DNA from: Shewanella avicenniae
GTDB taxonomy: Bacteria; Pseudomonadota; Gammaproteobacteria; Enterobacterales; Shewanellaceae
Assembly (NCBI RefSeq): GCF_017354945.1
Contig: NZ_CP071503.1
Coordinates: 3,720,001 to 3,784,000, forward strand
Reading direction: 5' to 3'
Length of the DNA stretch: 64,000 nt
Both the position numbers and the translations under genes were made by a program. This document shows, piece by piece, positions 37,757-47,654 of the stretch (within the stretch, counting starts at the first letter, position 1; each line of letters starts with the position of its first letter). The notes beneath the pieces are model-generated. The model was not told the DNA's origin and searched no databases. It was given only the letters and a program-made list of their open reading frames with translations.

Positions 37757-39157
37757 ATGAAAAAAGTTTTGCTTATTGGCGCCGTAGTAGTGGCTGCAGC
37801 TGTGGTGGCAGCACCCAAGCTAGGCAGCGCCCGCTTTGATCAGCAGTTAAAACTGGTGGTAGACAAAATCAATCAAACCCCCGGCTACAAAGCCACCCTG
37901 ATTAGTCATCAATCGGGCTGGTTTAGCGCTGATAGCAGTATTGAACTCGGGTTAGATCTGGCGCAAATCGCGCGCTTTAATCAAAGCGACCTGTTGGCAG
38001 CGCTGCCTGCGTTGTCAGTAACCAGTCATTTGCATACCCAATTCGGCCCGCTACTGTTCAATGATAAGGCCGCCTTAGGTTGGTATAGCACTCAGCTCAC
38101 CATCGCCGGCGAGCAGCTCCGCGACAAATTAACCTGGGATGCAAATCGCCCCTTGCTGAGCATTGAATATGCCGCCGCCTTTGGCGATGCGTTTTATATG
38201 CAAGACAGCATCGCGCCGTTTAGCTTCAAAGATGACTTAGAGGAGATCCAACTGAGCTTTAGCGGTTACCAAGGCCAGGGTTCATGGATTGGCCGCGACT
38301 TAAGCTATCAAGGACTGGCCGAGAAAATGGACATCAGTCTGCCAGAAGATGAAATCCATATTGGCAATATCGGCCTTGCCACAACTGCCGATGTCAATTT
38401 AGCGGAGCTAATGTCACGCCACGGTTATGACGCCAAAACCAGCGTCTCAGTGGATTACATTGATACCTTTCAACTGCAACTTGAGAAGTTTTTGCTAGCG
38501 TTTGAAAGTCAGGTCAACAAAAGCAATGACACCTCTGCCGTCAGCATGAGTTTGAGTTTAGATAAAGCCACTTATATGGCGTCTGCCTTGTCGAATCTGG
38601 CGCTTAATTTCAGCCTAGAAAATATCGATAACGCCTTTGTGAAGGACTACGTGAAATTTATCGAGCAGCTCAGTGGCAACACAGATCCTGCGCAGATGCA
38701 GCAACAATTGGCGCAATTTGTGATGCCGAAACTGCCGCAGCTACTGGGCAAATCACCTCGAGTACAACTGTCTCTCAGCGGTAATCTGCCCCAAGGCAGT
38801 TTAATCGCCAATGTTGACACTAGCGTGGTCAATACCGATAGCAGCCTGTCGCCAGCGCAATTGATCGATGAGCAATTTTGGCTACAACATTTAAAAGCGC
38901 AGTTACACGCCAAAGCGGATGAAGACGTTGCCACCTTGATAGCAGGGTTAGTATTAAAGCAGCAGTTAGCCAGTAGCTCGCAATTTGCTGAGATGCCTGC
39001 CGAGCAACAACAGCAACTGATTAATGGTCAGTCCGGCTTGATGCTGCAGCAACTCCTCCAGCAAGGCATGCTCACACAAGAAGAAGGCACCTTTAGCATC
39101 TCAGCCTCGTTGGAAGACGGCATCGCCAATCTGAACGGCCTGCCGATCCCACTCTAA
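37757..39157 (+). CDS. DUF945 (YdgA-like) protein
   Basis: A 466-residue protein with an N-terminal signal or anchor (MKKVLLIGAVVVAAAVVAAP) and the DUF945 pattern: LVVDKINQTPGYKATLISHQ, GWFSADSSIELGL, and repeated beta-rich segments of the type FSGYQGQGSWIGRDLSYQGL. A Gln-rich helix lies at about 420-445. Family function is uncertain; E. coli YdgA is an inner-membrane/periplasmic protein. The ATG at 37757 has AAAAGGA seven bases upstream; the ATG at 37736 is rejected as it precedes that site. Confidence 0.87.
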   Translation: MKKVLLIGAVVVAAAVVAAPKLGSARFDQQLKLVVDKINQTPGYKATLISHQSGWFSADSSIELGLDLAQIARFNQSDLLAALPALSVTSHLHTQFGPLLFNDKAALGWYSTQLTIAGEQLRDKLTWDANRPLLSIEYAAAFGDAFYMQDSIAPFSFKDDLEEIQLSFSGYQGQGSWIGRDLSYQGLAEKMDISLPEDEIHIGNIGLATTADVNLAELMSRHGYDAKTSVSVDYIDTFQLQLEKFLLAFESQVNKSNDTSAVSMSLSLDKATYMASALSNLALNFSLENIDNAFVKDYVKFIEQLSGNTDPAQMQQQLAQFVMPKLPQLLGKSPRVQLSLSGNLPQGSLIANVDTSVVNTDSSLSPAQLIDEQFWLQHLKAQLHAKADEDVATLIAGLVLKQQLASSSQFAEMPAEQQQQLINGQSGLMLQQLLQQGMLTQEEGTFSISASLEDGIANLNGLPIPL

Positions 39158-39189
39158 TCGCCTACGAAAAACTAAGCGCCCTAAAAGAC

Positions 39190-39226
39190 AACGCCTCGTC
39201 AATCCAGCAGATGACGAGGCGTTTTT
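39190..39226 (+). terminator. Rho-independent terminator of the DUF945 gene
   Basis: Perfect 12-bp stem AACGCCTCGTCA / TGACGAGGCGTT with a 10-base loop and a following T5 (overlapping the stem end). Confidence 0.87.
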
Positions 39227-39250
39227 ATTGTGCGTTGTCAGTCTAATCGC

Positions 39251-40453
39251 TTAACTGGCCGACTCCAGTTCTTGATTACGTTGTCGACCTTGGACGCGAC
39301 TGATCAGCCACATGATAAAACCACCGCCAAACAGCAGCGCCGCAATATAGCCGGTATCGTTTGCCGCATAGCCATTGAGGAAGATATAACTCCCAGCGAC
39401 TGGACCAATGGCGTTGGCGGAGTTAAAGGCACATTGCAACAAAGCCCCAATAACGGCGTGACCGCCCTTGGCGACCCGCATCAACATCGCTTGAATAACC
39501 GTGGTTAAACCGAGGCTGGCACCGAGTAAAAACACTACGCCGAACAGGAACCATACATTGGTGGCCGCTTGCACATAGATAATGGCCAGCGCCATACAAT
39601 ACAGCAGCACGATACCGGTGACTTTGGCCACCACCCGATCGCGCACATGGCCGAGTAGCCAGTTGCCCACCGTAGAACCCACCCCAAAGATCACCATGGC
39701 GATGGATATGTAATATTCCGGCACCTTAGTGACGGCCAACATGGTGTCGGCCAGATAGGTGTAGAGACAGAACACGCCCCCAAAACCAATCACCCCAATA
39801 CCCACAATCGGCCAGATCAGCGGATCTTTCAGCACTGCTAAATCTTTTTTCAGCCCTTCGCCTTCGGCGGCCAACGACGGCAAAACTCGCCACAGCAGAA
39901 TACAGGCGATAAATGCACCCGCCGACACTAACACCAGCGCCCAGCGCCAACTGACGTTCTGCGCTAATAAGGTGGCCAGCGGCACACCAACAATGGTGGC
40001 GATGGTCAGGCCGGAGAAAACCCGCGACATATACAGGGTGCTGCGGCCTTCTGGCGCTAAGCGTGCGCCAAACAGCAAGGCTGTTCCAAAATAAGCGCCA
40101 TGCGGTAAGCCACTTAGAAAGCGGAACAACACCATCTGCTCAAACGAGGCCGCCAGTGCGCTCAAGCCATTAAAAGCAAAAATCATAAAGGCAAATAACA
40201 CCAACGCTGAACGGCGATTCATTTTTGGCGTGAGCATCATCAACAGCGGCGCACCCACCACTACGCCTGCAGCATAAGCACTGATCACTTGGCCCACTTT
40301 GCCGGTGGACACGTTAAACGCTTCAGCAATCAACGGCAGCATCGGCATCACCGAGAATTCGGTTAAACCTAACAAAAACGTGCCGATGGCGAGCGAAAAT
40401 AAGGTCAAGCCGATCGGACTACGACTGATCACTTGATTACCAGTTGCACTCAT
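39251..40453 (-). CDS. MFS transporter, DHA1 family (AraJ/YdhP-like)
   Basis: A 400-residue, 12-helix MFS protein. ALAIGTFLLGLTEFSVMPML-type TM1, the loop motif TPKMNRRSAL after TM2, FRFLSGLPHGAYFGTALLFG in TM4 and RVFSGLTIATIVGVPLATLL in TM5 (motif C-like) match the AraJ/YdhP arabinose-efflux-like antiporters. The likely role is proton-driven export of sugars or drugs; the substrate is unknown. The ATG at 40453 has an AGAATCC stretch before it, a weak ribosome site. Confidence 0.9.
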   Translation of the reverse strand: MSATGNQVISRSPIGLTLFSLAIGTFLLGLTEFSVMPMLPLIAEAFNVSTGKVGQVISAYAAGVVVGAPLLMMLTPKMNRRSALVLFAFMIFAFNGLSALAASFEQMVLFRFLSGLPHGAYFGTALLFGARLAPEGRSTLYMSRVFSGLTIATIVGVPLATLLAQNVSWRWALVLVSAGAFIACILLWRVLPSLAAEGEGLKKDLAVLKDPLIWPIVGIGVIGFGGVFCLYTYLADTMLAVTKVPEYYISIAMVIFGVGSTVGNWLLGHVRDRVVAKVTGIVLLYCMALAIIYVQAATNVWFLFGVVFLLGASLGLTTVIQAMLMRVAKGGHAVIGALLQCAFNSANAIGPVAGSYIFLNGYAANDTGYIAALLFGGGFIMWLISRVQGRQRNQELESAS

Positions 40454-41091
40454 GGATTCTCCCGAAACAACAAAAAAGACGGCTCAACGAGTGTTGCCAT
40501 AACACTCGTCACGATTTACTCGGTATTGCCACTGAACCGTTTAGCGCGATAAATGACATAGCGCTGACTAGCGTAAAAGTTGGTTATTTTACGCCAAAAA
40601 TACTAATACTAAAGTATTGGTTGAGCTATTTAGTCAGGATTGTTGTTAGTTAACCTCAATTCGCCCCCGTTGCGATGTTACCCAAGCCCGTCAGTGCGCA
40701 CCTCGCTCGTCATTAAAATTAAAATCAATCGCCATAACCGATAAAAACGATTACTGATGTCATATAAGCGAAGATTAAACCTTAATTTTGCTAAGGAAAT
40801 TGAGTCAGTTACCGATTTCTGCGCCGCTTTTTTAGTCGATTTTTTTCAATAATTCACTTACTTCACAAGAAAAAATTTCATCTAGCCGTCACAGGTAAGC
40901 GCTTCACCCGTAAGGGGATTATGGTTTACACTAGCGATGTTTTGTTAACTTGGTCACATTTAGTAACTAACCTGTGCACCAAAACGCCCTTCGCGTCGCC
41001 GCAAGGATAACGAAGCGACTTTCACAAGGACGGTGGAATCCACTCCACTGTAAATAAAAACAACGTAATAAAACTCATGAGGCAATGTGAT
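40454..41091. other. Long intergenic region before the molybdenum hydroxylase operon
   Basis: 638 bases. No ORF above noise. A short imperfect hairpin (CGGTGGA-ATCCAC-TCCACTG, 41031-41050) lies just upstream of the operon start, without a T-tract. I could not recognise the Moco riboswitch consensus, which would be a natural candidate here, but cannot exclude a divergent RNA. Promoter elements were not assigned. Confidence 0.4.
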
Positions 41092-42384
41092 ATGAAACGC
41101 GGTTTATACAGCGTGGTTATCGCTGTGGTCGTCGTATTGGTTGGCTTTGGCATTTACGCCTGGCACCCGTCGATCGCTCCGGTAACGCCACCAGCCAAGG
41201 ATCAGTTTTCAGCAGACATAATTGCAAAAGGTAAGGTGTTGGCAGCCGCTGGCTACTGCAGCACTTGCCATACTGCGCCAGGCGGCAAACCTTTTGCCGG
41301 CAACTATGCCATGCACTCTGATTTCGGCACTATCTATTCCAGCAACATCACACCCGACCAAGCTACAGGTATCGGTAACTGGTCAGAAGAAGCGTTCATC
41401 CGCGCCATGCGCACCGGCGTAAGCCGCGACGGTAGCCATCTGTTACCGGCATTTCCCTTTGAACACTTCAACAAGATGACCGATGACGATATCAAAGCGG
41501 TGTACGCCTATATCATGTCGTCTGTTGCGCCAGTGCAACAAACCAAGCAAGAAAACGGTATTCCGTTCCCACTGAACATTCGCTTCCTGCAAGCGGGTTG
41601 GAAACTACTGTTTGCCGACACCAGTGATTTCAAAGCTGACAGCAACAAGTCTGCCGAATGGAATCGTGGTGCTTATTTGGCGGAAGGGATTGCCCACTGC
41701 GGCGCCTGCCACACGCCGCGTAATGAATTAGGCGGTGAGCTGCGTGATCAAATGTACAGCGGCGCAGCCATTGATGGCTGGATTGCCCCCTCTTTGACCG
41801 CTTCTAGCACTGCGCCACTGAAATGGCGTGAACAAGATTTCTTTGAATATCTCAGCACAGGTAACTCACCTTTCCACGGCAGCGCCGGTGGTCCAATGGC
41901 GCCTGTGGTACACGATGGTTTGTCAGCGTTATCAACCCAAGATATTCAAGCGATTGCCACTTACTTTGCTGATAAAGCGGGTAACGTGAGCGAAGACCCA
42001 GCGCAAAGCCCAGCCTTAACCAAAGCGGTGGCGGCGCAACAATTGCCGGATCTGCGCACACACCAAGGCGCCCGTTTATACGCGGCCTCTTGTCAGTCTT
42101 GCCACTACAGCCAGCAAAAACTGGTGAAAGGCCGTCCGTTATTGGCATTAGGTTCTGCGGTGCATCTTGATGATCCTGCCAACTTAATCAACGTCATTTT
42201 GGATGGTTTCCGTGCCGACCAAGGCATTAAAGGTGTGGTTATGCCCGCCTTCCGCGATGCACTGAGCGATGAAGATATCACCGCACTGGCTGCCTACCTG
42301 CGTCAAGCCGCAGGTGAACAACCTTGGCCAAACCTAGAACAGCGTGTGGGTGAGATCCGTCGTCAACCCCGTTTTGAGCATTAA
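41092..42384 (+). CDS. Membrane-anchored triheme cytochrome c subunit of a molybdenum dehydrogenase
   Basis: A 430-residue protein. An uncleaved-looking N-terminal helix ([18 protein letters not shown]), then three heme c sites CSTCH (56-60), CGACH (203-207) and CQSCH (334-338). This is the architecture of the cytochrome subunits of alcohol or aldehyde dehydrogenases that pass electrons to the respiratory chain. It is the first gene of cyt c - [2Fe-2S] - Mo subunit - XdhC. I chose the ATG at 41092 because GAGG lies 9 bases upstream, inside the extension from ATG 41077. Confidence 0.92.
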   Translation: MKRGLYSVVIAVVVVLVGFGIYAWHPSIAPVTPPAKDQFSADIIAKGKVLAAAGYCSTCHTAPGGKPFAGNYAMHSDFGTIYSSNITPDQATGIGNWSEEAFIRAMRTGVSRDGSHLLPAFPFEHFNKMTDDDIKAVYAYIMSSVAPVQQTKQENGIPFPLNIRFLQAGWKLLFADTSDFKADSNKSAEWNRGAYLAEGIAHCGACHTPRNELGGELRDQMYSGAAIDGWIAPSLTASSTAPLKWREQDFFEYLSTGNSPFHGSAGGPMAPVVHDGLSALSTQDIQAIATYFADKAGNVSEDPAQSPALTKAVAAQQLPDLRTHQGARLYAASCQSCHYSQQKLVKGRPLLALGSAVHLDDPANLINVILDGFRADQGIKGVVMPAFRDALSDEDITALAAYLRQAAGEQPWPNLEQRVGEIRRQPRFEH

Positions 42385-42403
42385 TCACGGGAGAAGTGAG
42401 AAC

Positions 42404-42889
42404 ATGGCTAAATTTATTTTGAACGGCAAGCCAGTGGCTGTCGATGTAGACGGTGACACTCCACTGTTGTGGGTGATCCGTGACGAACTGAACATGACCG
42501 GCACCAAATTTGGGTGCGGTATTGGTACTTGTGGGGCTTGTACTGTGCACGTGGGTGGCCGCGCTACCCGCTCATGCACCACACCACTCTCTGCCGTTGA
42601 AGGCGCAGAGATCACCACCATCGAAGGCTTGTCTGAACAAGGCACGCACCCAGTGCAAGTGGCTTGGCAAAAGCACCAAGTGCCACAATGTGGTTACTGC
42701 CAATCAGGTCAAATAATGCAAGCAGCTGCATTGCTGAAAGATATGCCGAATCCATCCGATGAAGATATCGATGCAGTAATGAGTGGCAACATCTGCCGCT
42801 GTATGACCTATGTGCGTATTCGTGAAGCAGTGCGCGAAGCGGCCAATACCATGAGCATGCAGGGAGGCAAAGATGAGCAGACTGCCTAA
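42404..42889 (+). CDS. [2Fe-2S] subunit of a molybdenum hydroxylase (IorA/XdhA-type)
   Basis: A 161-residue protein with two [2Fe-2S] domains: plant-type ligands C38, C43, C46, C58 ([17 protein letters not shown]) and helical-domain ligands C96, C99, C131, C133 ([17 protein letters not shown]). It passes electrons from the Mo site to the cytochrome c subunit. GGGAGAAGTGAG precedes the ATG. It overlaps the Mo subunit gene by 17 bases. It has no signal peptide, so it would be exported in a complex with its Tat-tagged partner. Confidence 0.95.
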   Translation: MAKFILNGKPVAVDVDGDTPLLWVIRDELNMTGTKFGCGIGTCGACTVHVGGRATRSCTTPLSAVEGAEITTIEGLSEQGTHPVQVAWQKHQVPQCGYCQSGQIMQAAALLKDMPNPSDEDIDAVMSGNICRCMTYVRIREAVREAANTMSMQGGKDEQTA

Positions 42890-45176
42890 TAAGGACAATG
42901 GCACCGGCTTAACACGCCGTGGCTTTTTGGTGGCAATGACTGCCGCTGGCGTCAGCTTTGGTTTTCCACGCGTTGCATTCGCGGCGATGGACCCAGCCAC
43001 AGATGACGGCCAACCACTGCCAAACGCAGCATCTGTGTATGAACCATCACTGTGGTACTCCATCGACAGCGCCGGTAAGGTCAAAGTGAACATCATCCGC
43101 GCCGAAATGGGCCAACACGTGGGAACCTCTATCGCCCGTATTCTGGCTGATGAGTTGGAAGCCGACTGGGATGACGTGGAAATCATTCACGTCGATAGCC
43201 ACAAAAAATGGGGCCTGATGGTCACCGGCGGTAGCTGGTCAGTGTCACAAAGCTGGGACATCTACCGTCAAGCCGGTGCGGCAGGCCGTACTGCGCTGAT
43301 TGAAGCTGCTGCCAACCTGTGGGGTGTGCCAAAACGTTTGTGTCACGCAAGCAAAGGCCAAGTGATCTGCGGTAAGAAAACCATCAGCTATGGTGAGTTG
43401 ATTGCCCAAGGCGTCAATCGTCAGTTTACTGAAGCAGAGTTGAAGTCACTGGAGCTGAAACCAAATCAAGAGTTGAAATTGATCGGTCAGCAAGTGCGTG
43501 GCTTGGACATCAACAACAAAACCACAGGTCAAACCGTATTTGGTATTGATGCCAAAATCGACGGTATGGTGTTTGCTGCGCCGATCCTGCCACCAACCCG
43601 TTATGGTTCAAAAGTGTTGTCAGTCGATGACAGCGCTGCCAAAGCAGTGAAAGGTTATCAACAAACCCTGACCTTAGCCGACCCAAGCAACACAGTGCCA
43701 GGTTGGGCAGTGGTGATTGCCAGCAGCTACTATGCCGCTAAGAAAGCCTCTGAGTTGGTGAAAGTAGAATGGCAAGCGGGTGCGGCCACTAAAGTGTCGG
43801 AAGCCGACATCATCAACCACGGTCGTGAGTTGCTTAAAGATGCCAGCAAAGGCGCAATTTTGGATACCGGCGACAGCAACACTGAGCCAGTGTTTGCCCA
43901 AGCGGCATCGACCATCGAACACGAATACATCACCGATACCGTACTGCACGCGCAGATGGAGCCGTTGAACGCACTGGTGTTCCAAAACGAAGATGGCGTG
44001 TGGGAAGTGCACTCAGGTTGCCAATGGCAATCGCTGACACTGCCAGTGTTGTCGGCAGCGCTGCAAGTGCCCGAAGACCAAGTGGTGATCAAGGCTTATA
44101 TGCTCGGTGGTGGTTTTGGTCGTCGTCTGAACGGTGACTACACCATTCCTGCGGCATTGGCGTCTAAAGCCCTTGGCGGCAAACCAGTGAAGTTAGTGTT
44201 CACTCGCGAACAAGACCTAGAGTTTGATAGCCCGCGCTCAGCGTCACTGCAACAACTGAAAATGGCGTTCGATGCCAACAAACAGGTGATTGCGATGGAA
44301 CACCACGCCACTGCTGGCTGGCCGACCGAAGTGATGATCCCTGTGTTTATGCCCAAAGGCACCAACGACCAGCCGTACGATCCATTTGCGATTGCAGGTG
44401 CTGACCACTGGTACAGCGTTGGCGCACAAAAAGTTCGTGCGGTATCGAACGACTTAGCAAACGACACCTTCCGCCCCGGTTGGTTACGTTCAGTGAGTCC
44501 AGGTTGGGTCGGTTTCGCGGTAGAAAGCTTTATCGATGAAGCGGCACACCACACAGGTACTGATCCGCTGGCATTCCGCCTTGAGCACTTAAAAGCTGAA
44601 GGCCGTAACGCAGGTTCAGGCCCAATCGCCTCTGGCGGTGCAGGTCGTCAAGCGGCAGTACTGAAAAAAGCTGCCGAGATGATCGGCTACGGTAAACAGC
44701 TGCCAAAAGACAGCGGTATCGGCATTGCCTCAACCTTTGGCCAAGAACGTAACATGCCAACATGGGTCGCCGTTGCTGTACAAGTGAAGGTTGAACGTGA
44801 TACTGGCTTAGTGCATGTTGAAAAACTGCATGTGGCTGTTGATGCCGGCATCATTGTTGATCCTAATGGCGCAGAAGCCCAATGCCAGGGTGCGGCACTG
44901 TGGGGGCTATCAATGGCGCTGTATGAAGGCACCAAGCTGGTCAACGGTAAGTTCAGAGATCTTAACTTTGATACTTACACGCCACTGCGTATTGGCCAAA
45001 CCCCAGAGGTGAAAGTCGAGTTTATCAAAAACGACTATGCGCCTGCGGGCTTAGGTGAACCTGCGGTAACCCCAGTTGCCCCTGCGATTGCTAACGCGAT
45101 TTACAACGCGGTTGGCGTGCGTCTGCGTAAAATTCCAATGACGCCAGACGACGTGAAAGCAGCGTTCAAAGCCTAG
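42873..45176 (+). CDS. Molybdopterin-binding subunit of aldehyde/isoquinoline oxidoreductase type
   Basis: A 767-residue Mo-hydroxylase large subunit. A Tat signal ([17 protein letters not shown], cut near AFA) sends the complex to the periplasm. Domain motifs include [65 protein letters not shown] and the C-terminal [18 protein letters not shown] with the catalytic Glu. It resembles IorB and related enzymes with a cytochrome c acceptor. It oxidises an aldehyde or N-heterocycle; the exact substrate cannot be told. Confidence 0.93.
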   Translation: MSRLPNKDNGTGLTRRGFLVAMTAAGVSFGFPRVAFAAMDPATDDGQPLPNAASVYEPSLWYSIDSAGKVKVNIIRAEMGQHVGTSIARILADELEADWDDVEIIHVDSHKKWGLMVTGGSWSVSQSWDIYRQAGAAGRTALIEAAANLWGVPKRLCHASKGQVICGKKTISYGELIAQGVNRQFTEAELKSLELKPNQELKLIGQQVRGLDINNKTTGQTVFGIDAKIDGMVFAAPILPPTRYGSKVLSVDDSAAKAVKGYQQTLTLADPSNTVPGWAVVIASSYYAAKKASELVKVEWQAGAATKVSEADIINHGRELLKDASKGAILDTGDSNTEPVFAQAASTIEHEYITDTVLHAQMEPLNALVFQNEDGVWEVHSGCQWQSLTLPVLSAALQVPEDQVVIKAYMLGGGFGRRLNGDYTIPAALASKALGGKPVKLVFTREQDLEFDSPRSASLQQLKMAFDANKQVIAMEHHATAGWPTEVMIPVFMPKGTNDQPYDPFAIAGADHWYSVGAQKVRAVSNDLANDTFRPGWLRSVSPGWVGFAVESFIDEAAHHTGTDPLAFRLEHLKAEGRNAGSGPIASGGAGRQAAVLKKAAEMIGYGKQLPKDSGIGIASTFGQERNMPTWVAVAVQVKVERDTGLVHVEKLHVAVDAGIIVDPNGAEAQCQGAALWGLSMALYEGTKLVNGKFRDLNFDTYTPLRIGQTPEVKVEFIKNDYAPAGLGEPAVTPVAPAIANAIYNAVGVRLRKIPMTPDDVKAAFKA

Positions 45177-45260
45177 TGTTTCGGCCCGAGTTTGTCGGGC
45201 CTGTTTCATCTTTTTACGGCGTGGTCACTGCATCGCGCCACTCTATTCAGGAGCTGTCTT

Positions 45261-46319
45261 ATGTCCTATCTTTCGCAACCTCTCGATGCTCGCGTATTGC
45301 AGCAAGCGATCAACTGGGCGGAATCCGTGCCGGTTTGGCTGTGTACTGTGTTGCACACCTGGGGCTCATCGCCACGTTCGCCAGGCAGTTTATTGGTTGC
45401 TACTCAAGATGGACGCCAAGAGGGCTCATTATCTGGCGGCTGTGTTGAAGAACACTTTATCAAGCAGATTGCTGATAGCCGTTGGCAACAAGCGTCGCAA
45501 GTGGTGCGTTACGGGGATGGCGAACTCGCGCCGGAAGTGACTCTGCCCTGCGGCGGCATTTTAGAAATTTTGGTGGAATATCTGCCCGCTGGCGAGGCGA
45601 CTATTGCCTATCTCAAACAGCAATTAAATGCGGTGCAAGGCTATCAAGCGATCCGCAAACAGCTCACCCTGCCCAACGCTTGCGAGCAGATTGTGGAAGA
45701 TGACTTTGCCGGTACCACCGCGGCAATCACCTATCAAGCGCCCAATATTGATATTCGTATGGCGGCAGCACCCCGCTTGCTGGTCGCAGGTTACTCACCC
45801 GTTGCCCATTACTGCATGGAATTTGGTCATGCGCTCGGTTTTGAAGTGGTATTACTGGAGCCAAGAGAAAACGTGCGCGCCAATATCGAACAGCTGCCTG
45901 ATGGCGTGCGTTTGCTGGAAATCTTTCCGGCCAAATATCTAGAGCAGCAAGGCTGCCACGCCAATACCGCCATTGTGTCGCTGACCCACGATCCACGCTT
46001 AGATGATCTGACCATGATGGAAGCGATCAATACCCCTGCGTTTTACATTGGCGCGATGGGCTCAAGCCGCAACAGCGCCAAACGCCGTGAACGTTTAGAA
46101 CGGATTGGCGAGCTGACCGAAGCGCAGCTGTCACGGATTCATGCACCGATCGGCTTAGCGATTGGCAGTAAAACGCCTGCGGAAATTGGCTTGGCCATTA
46201 TGGCGGATATCGTCCGCATCAAGAATTTGGGCCATTTAAGTGCCAAACCCGTGGTGCAAGGCACCTTAAATCAGCTGGCTCCGCTCAGTGAAGAAAATGG
46301 CGCCAGTTGCGCCATCTAA
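45261..46319 (+). CDS. XdhC-family molybdenum cofactor maturation protein
   Basis: A 352-residue protein. The N-terminal XdhC/CoxI domain has VLHTWGSSPRSPGSLLVATQ and SLSGGCVEEHF; the C-terminal Rossmann domain has RLLVAGYSPVAHYCMEFGHA and AFYIGAMGSSRNSAKRRERL. XdhC binds Moco, helps its sulfuration and inserts it into xanthine-oxidase-family enzymes, which fits the operon. AGGAG lies eight bases before the ATG at 45261. A 7-bp hairpin (46316-46336) spans the stop codon but lacks a clear T-tract. Confidence 0.92.
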   Translation: MSYLSQPLDARVLQQAINWAESVPVWLCTVLHTWGSSPRSPGSLLVATQDGRQEGSLSGGCVEEHFIKQIADSRWQQASQVVRYGDGELAPEVTLPCGGILEILVEYLPAGEATIAYLKQQLNAVQGYQAIRKQLTLPNACEQIVEDDFAGTTAAITYQAPNIDIRMAAAPRLLVAGYSPVAHYCMEFGHALGFEVVLLEPRENVRANIEQLPDGVRLLEIFPAKYLEQQGCHANTAIVSLTHDPRLDDLTMMEAINTPAFYIGAMGSSRNSAKRRERLERIGELTEAQLSRIHAPIGLAIGSKTPAEIGLAIMADIVRIKNLGHLSAKPVVQGTLNQLAPLSEENGASCAI

Positions 46320-46348
46320 TCTTTTGCTTAGATTAGCTAAAGCAGCGA

Positions 46349-46930
46349 CTAATGGGCTGGCAGATCGGCATCTTTAATGACGCCAATGTGCCCTGACAGT
46401 CGCTGCAACTTACTGTTTTGGAGTAACGCGCGCGCGCCTTTATCGCCTTGCAACTGGCTTAGCACCGCATAGTAACCTTTACCAAATCCGACCGGATGGC
46501 CGGGCACCTCTTCAAACATCAGCCGCGCTTGGGCGTCATCACTGGTGAGTGCGGCCGCCACTTGCAGATAATCACTGCTGTGTAACCAGCCCATATCCGC
46601 TGGCGCAATCAACCAACCAGCCCACTCAGCACTATCGCGCACACCTGCGGCAATGGTTTCGCTCGAACCTTGGCTATCAATCAGTGTCACCTCGGCACCA
46701 AACTGCTCAGCTAAGGCAATCACCGCGGTTTCGCTGGGCCGGGTAACCAATCGCACCGGCAAACCCGACGCCACCGCTTGTGACAACGAAAACGCCAGCA
46801 GCGGCACTTGATCGCCATTAGCATTGGGGTACATGGCCAACAATTTATTGCCTTCGCCGCCCGCGGCAATAAAACGTTCCCCTTTGCCCGCCGCCAACAA
46901 CAAAATGCCCACCTGTGATTGTGATGCCAC
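46349..46930 (-). CDS. MocA-like molybdenum cofactor nucleotidyltransferase
   Basis: A 193-residue protein of the MobA/MocA nucleotidyltransferase fold: ILLLAAGKGERF at the N-terminus (the LAAGxxxR motif, with an enlarged loop EGNKLL), GWLIAPADMGWLHSSDYLQV and the C-terminal EEVPGHPVGFGKGYYAVLSQ (GHPxxF). MocA makes the cytosine-dinucleotide form of Moco used by xanthine-oxidase-family enzymes. It is convergent with xdhC, which supports that role for the neighbouring hydroxylase. Confidence 0.87.
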   Translation of the reverse strand: MASQSQVGILLLAAGKGERFIAAGGEGNKLLAMYPNANGDQVPLLAFSLSQAVASGLPVRLVTRPSETAVIALAEQFGAEVTLIDSQGSSETIAAGVRDSAEWAGWLIAPADMGWLHSSDYLQVAAALTSDDAQARLMFEEVPGHPVGFGKGYYAVLSQLQGDKGARALLQNSKLQRLSGHIGVIKDADLPAH

Positions 46931-47057
46931 CGCTTACCACCTTTTTTAACACTCAATTGCTGCAGGCAGCCTAACGCTAAATGGATGCCAGCTCTATTAT
47001 TTTTCGTCAAAGGCAGTTATTCCCTATCAATTAATTAAAAATAATTTTGCGATCTGT

Positions 47058-47083
47058 GTAATAAAAACGACACTGTAAACGAC
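47058..47083 (+). promoter_or_regulatory. Candidate ECF promoter of the Hvf-type operon
   Basis: GTAATA (47058-47063), 16 bases, CGAC (47080-47083), about 100 bases before the first gene. Same arrangement as upstream of the ECF sigma gene (20337-20362) and of the secreted protein gene (50644-50669). The site lies in a short tandem repeat, AACGACACTGTA / AACGACAGATGTA (47066-47090), which could also bind a regulator. Confidence 0.5.
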
Positions 47084-47185
47084 AGATGTATGAACCCAGC
47101 AATTTGCTGTTCAGTAAATCACCGCGCCCACGACTGCCCACCAAGGCACGGGCCATGTCATTGACCCATGATTGAGGAAGGAACG

Positions 47186-47587
47186 ATGAATCAAGTTAAA
47201 GCAACCACACTGGCGTTAGCCTTGAGCGGATTAGCAGCAGCGACAGTGGCAACCGAAGTAACTGCCAACCCATTTAGCATGACCCAACTGGCCAGCGGCT
47301 ATCAGTTAACCCCAGATGGCCCGGATAAAGCCAAAGAAGGCAAATGCGGTGAAGGTAAGTGCGGCGCTGAGAAAAAGGCTGAGAAAGAGGGTAAATGTGG
47401 CGAAGGCAAGTGTGGTGCCGACAAAGCCGCGATGAAGATGGATAAAAAGGCCGCCAAGGAGATGAAACAGGGCGACAAAATGAAAGAAGGCAGCTGTGGT
47501 GCCGAGCACAAGATGCAGCATGAAGGCAAATGTGGCAATGAAAAAGCCATGGAGAAAAAAGCTGAGAAAAAACCAACGCCATTCTAA
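47186..47587 (+). CDS. hvfA: EGKCG-repeat RiPP precursor (HvfA-like, BufA2/oxazolin type)
   Basis: A 133-residue secreted precursor. The signal-like N-terminus (ATTLALALSGLAAATVATEV) continues as NPFSMTQLASGYQLT, the region typical of this family. The rest is Lys/Glu-rich with six cysteines, all in EGKCG-type units: 51-55, 56-60, 68-72, 73-77, 113-117, plus a variant EGSCG at 101-105. In the HvfABCD family such Cys residues are oxidised by the DUF692 enzyme to oxazolone-thioamide groups that bind copper. The gene heads hvfB-C-D. AGGAAGGA precedes the ATG at 47186. Identity by motif and operon is strong; modification is inferred. Confidence 0.92.
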   Translation: MNQVKATTLALALSGLAAATVATEVTANPFSMTQLASGYQLTPDGPDKAKEGKCGEGKCGAEKKAEKEGKCGEGKCGADKAAMKMDKKAAKEMKQGDKMKEGSCGAEHKMQHEGKCGNEKAMEKKAEKKPTPF

Positions 47588-47604
47588 TCGCGTTGGCTTA
47601 AGTG

Positions 47605-47633
47605 CTGAGGAACGGCAGTTTGGCGTTCCTCAG
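47605..47633 (+). other. Intercistronic hairpin between hvfA and hvfB
   Basis: Perfect 10-bp stem CTGAGGAACG / CGTTCCTCAG with a 9-base loop, not followed by a T-tract. In an operon where a substrate peptide precedes its modifying enzymes, such a structure often protects the 3' end of the precursor message or partly stops transcription, giving more precursor than enzyme. Confidence 0.7.
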
Positions 47634-47654
47634 TGGCCATAACAGGAGGTGTTG

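Noticed and set aside
40890..41050. Moco riboswitch upstream of the molybdenum hydroxylase operon
   Set aside because: Biologically attractive, but I could not see the conserved core; left unannotated until a covariance search is run.
47274..47582. Long antisense frames across the EGKCG precursor
   Set aside because: They mirror the Lys/Glu/Cys codon repeats of hvfA (giving Leu/Ser/Pro/His repeats) and have no start signals; typical repeat shadow.
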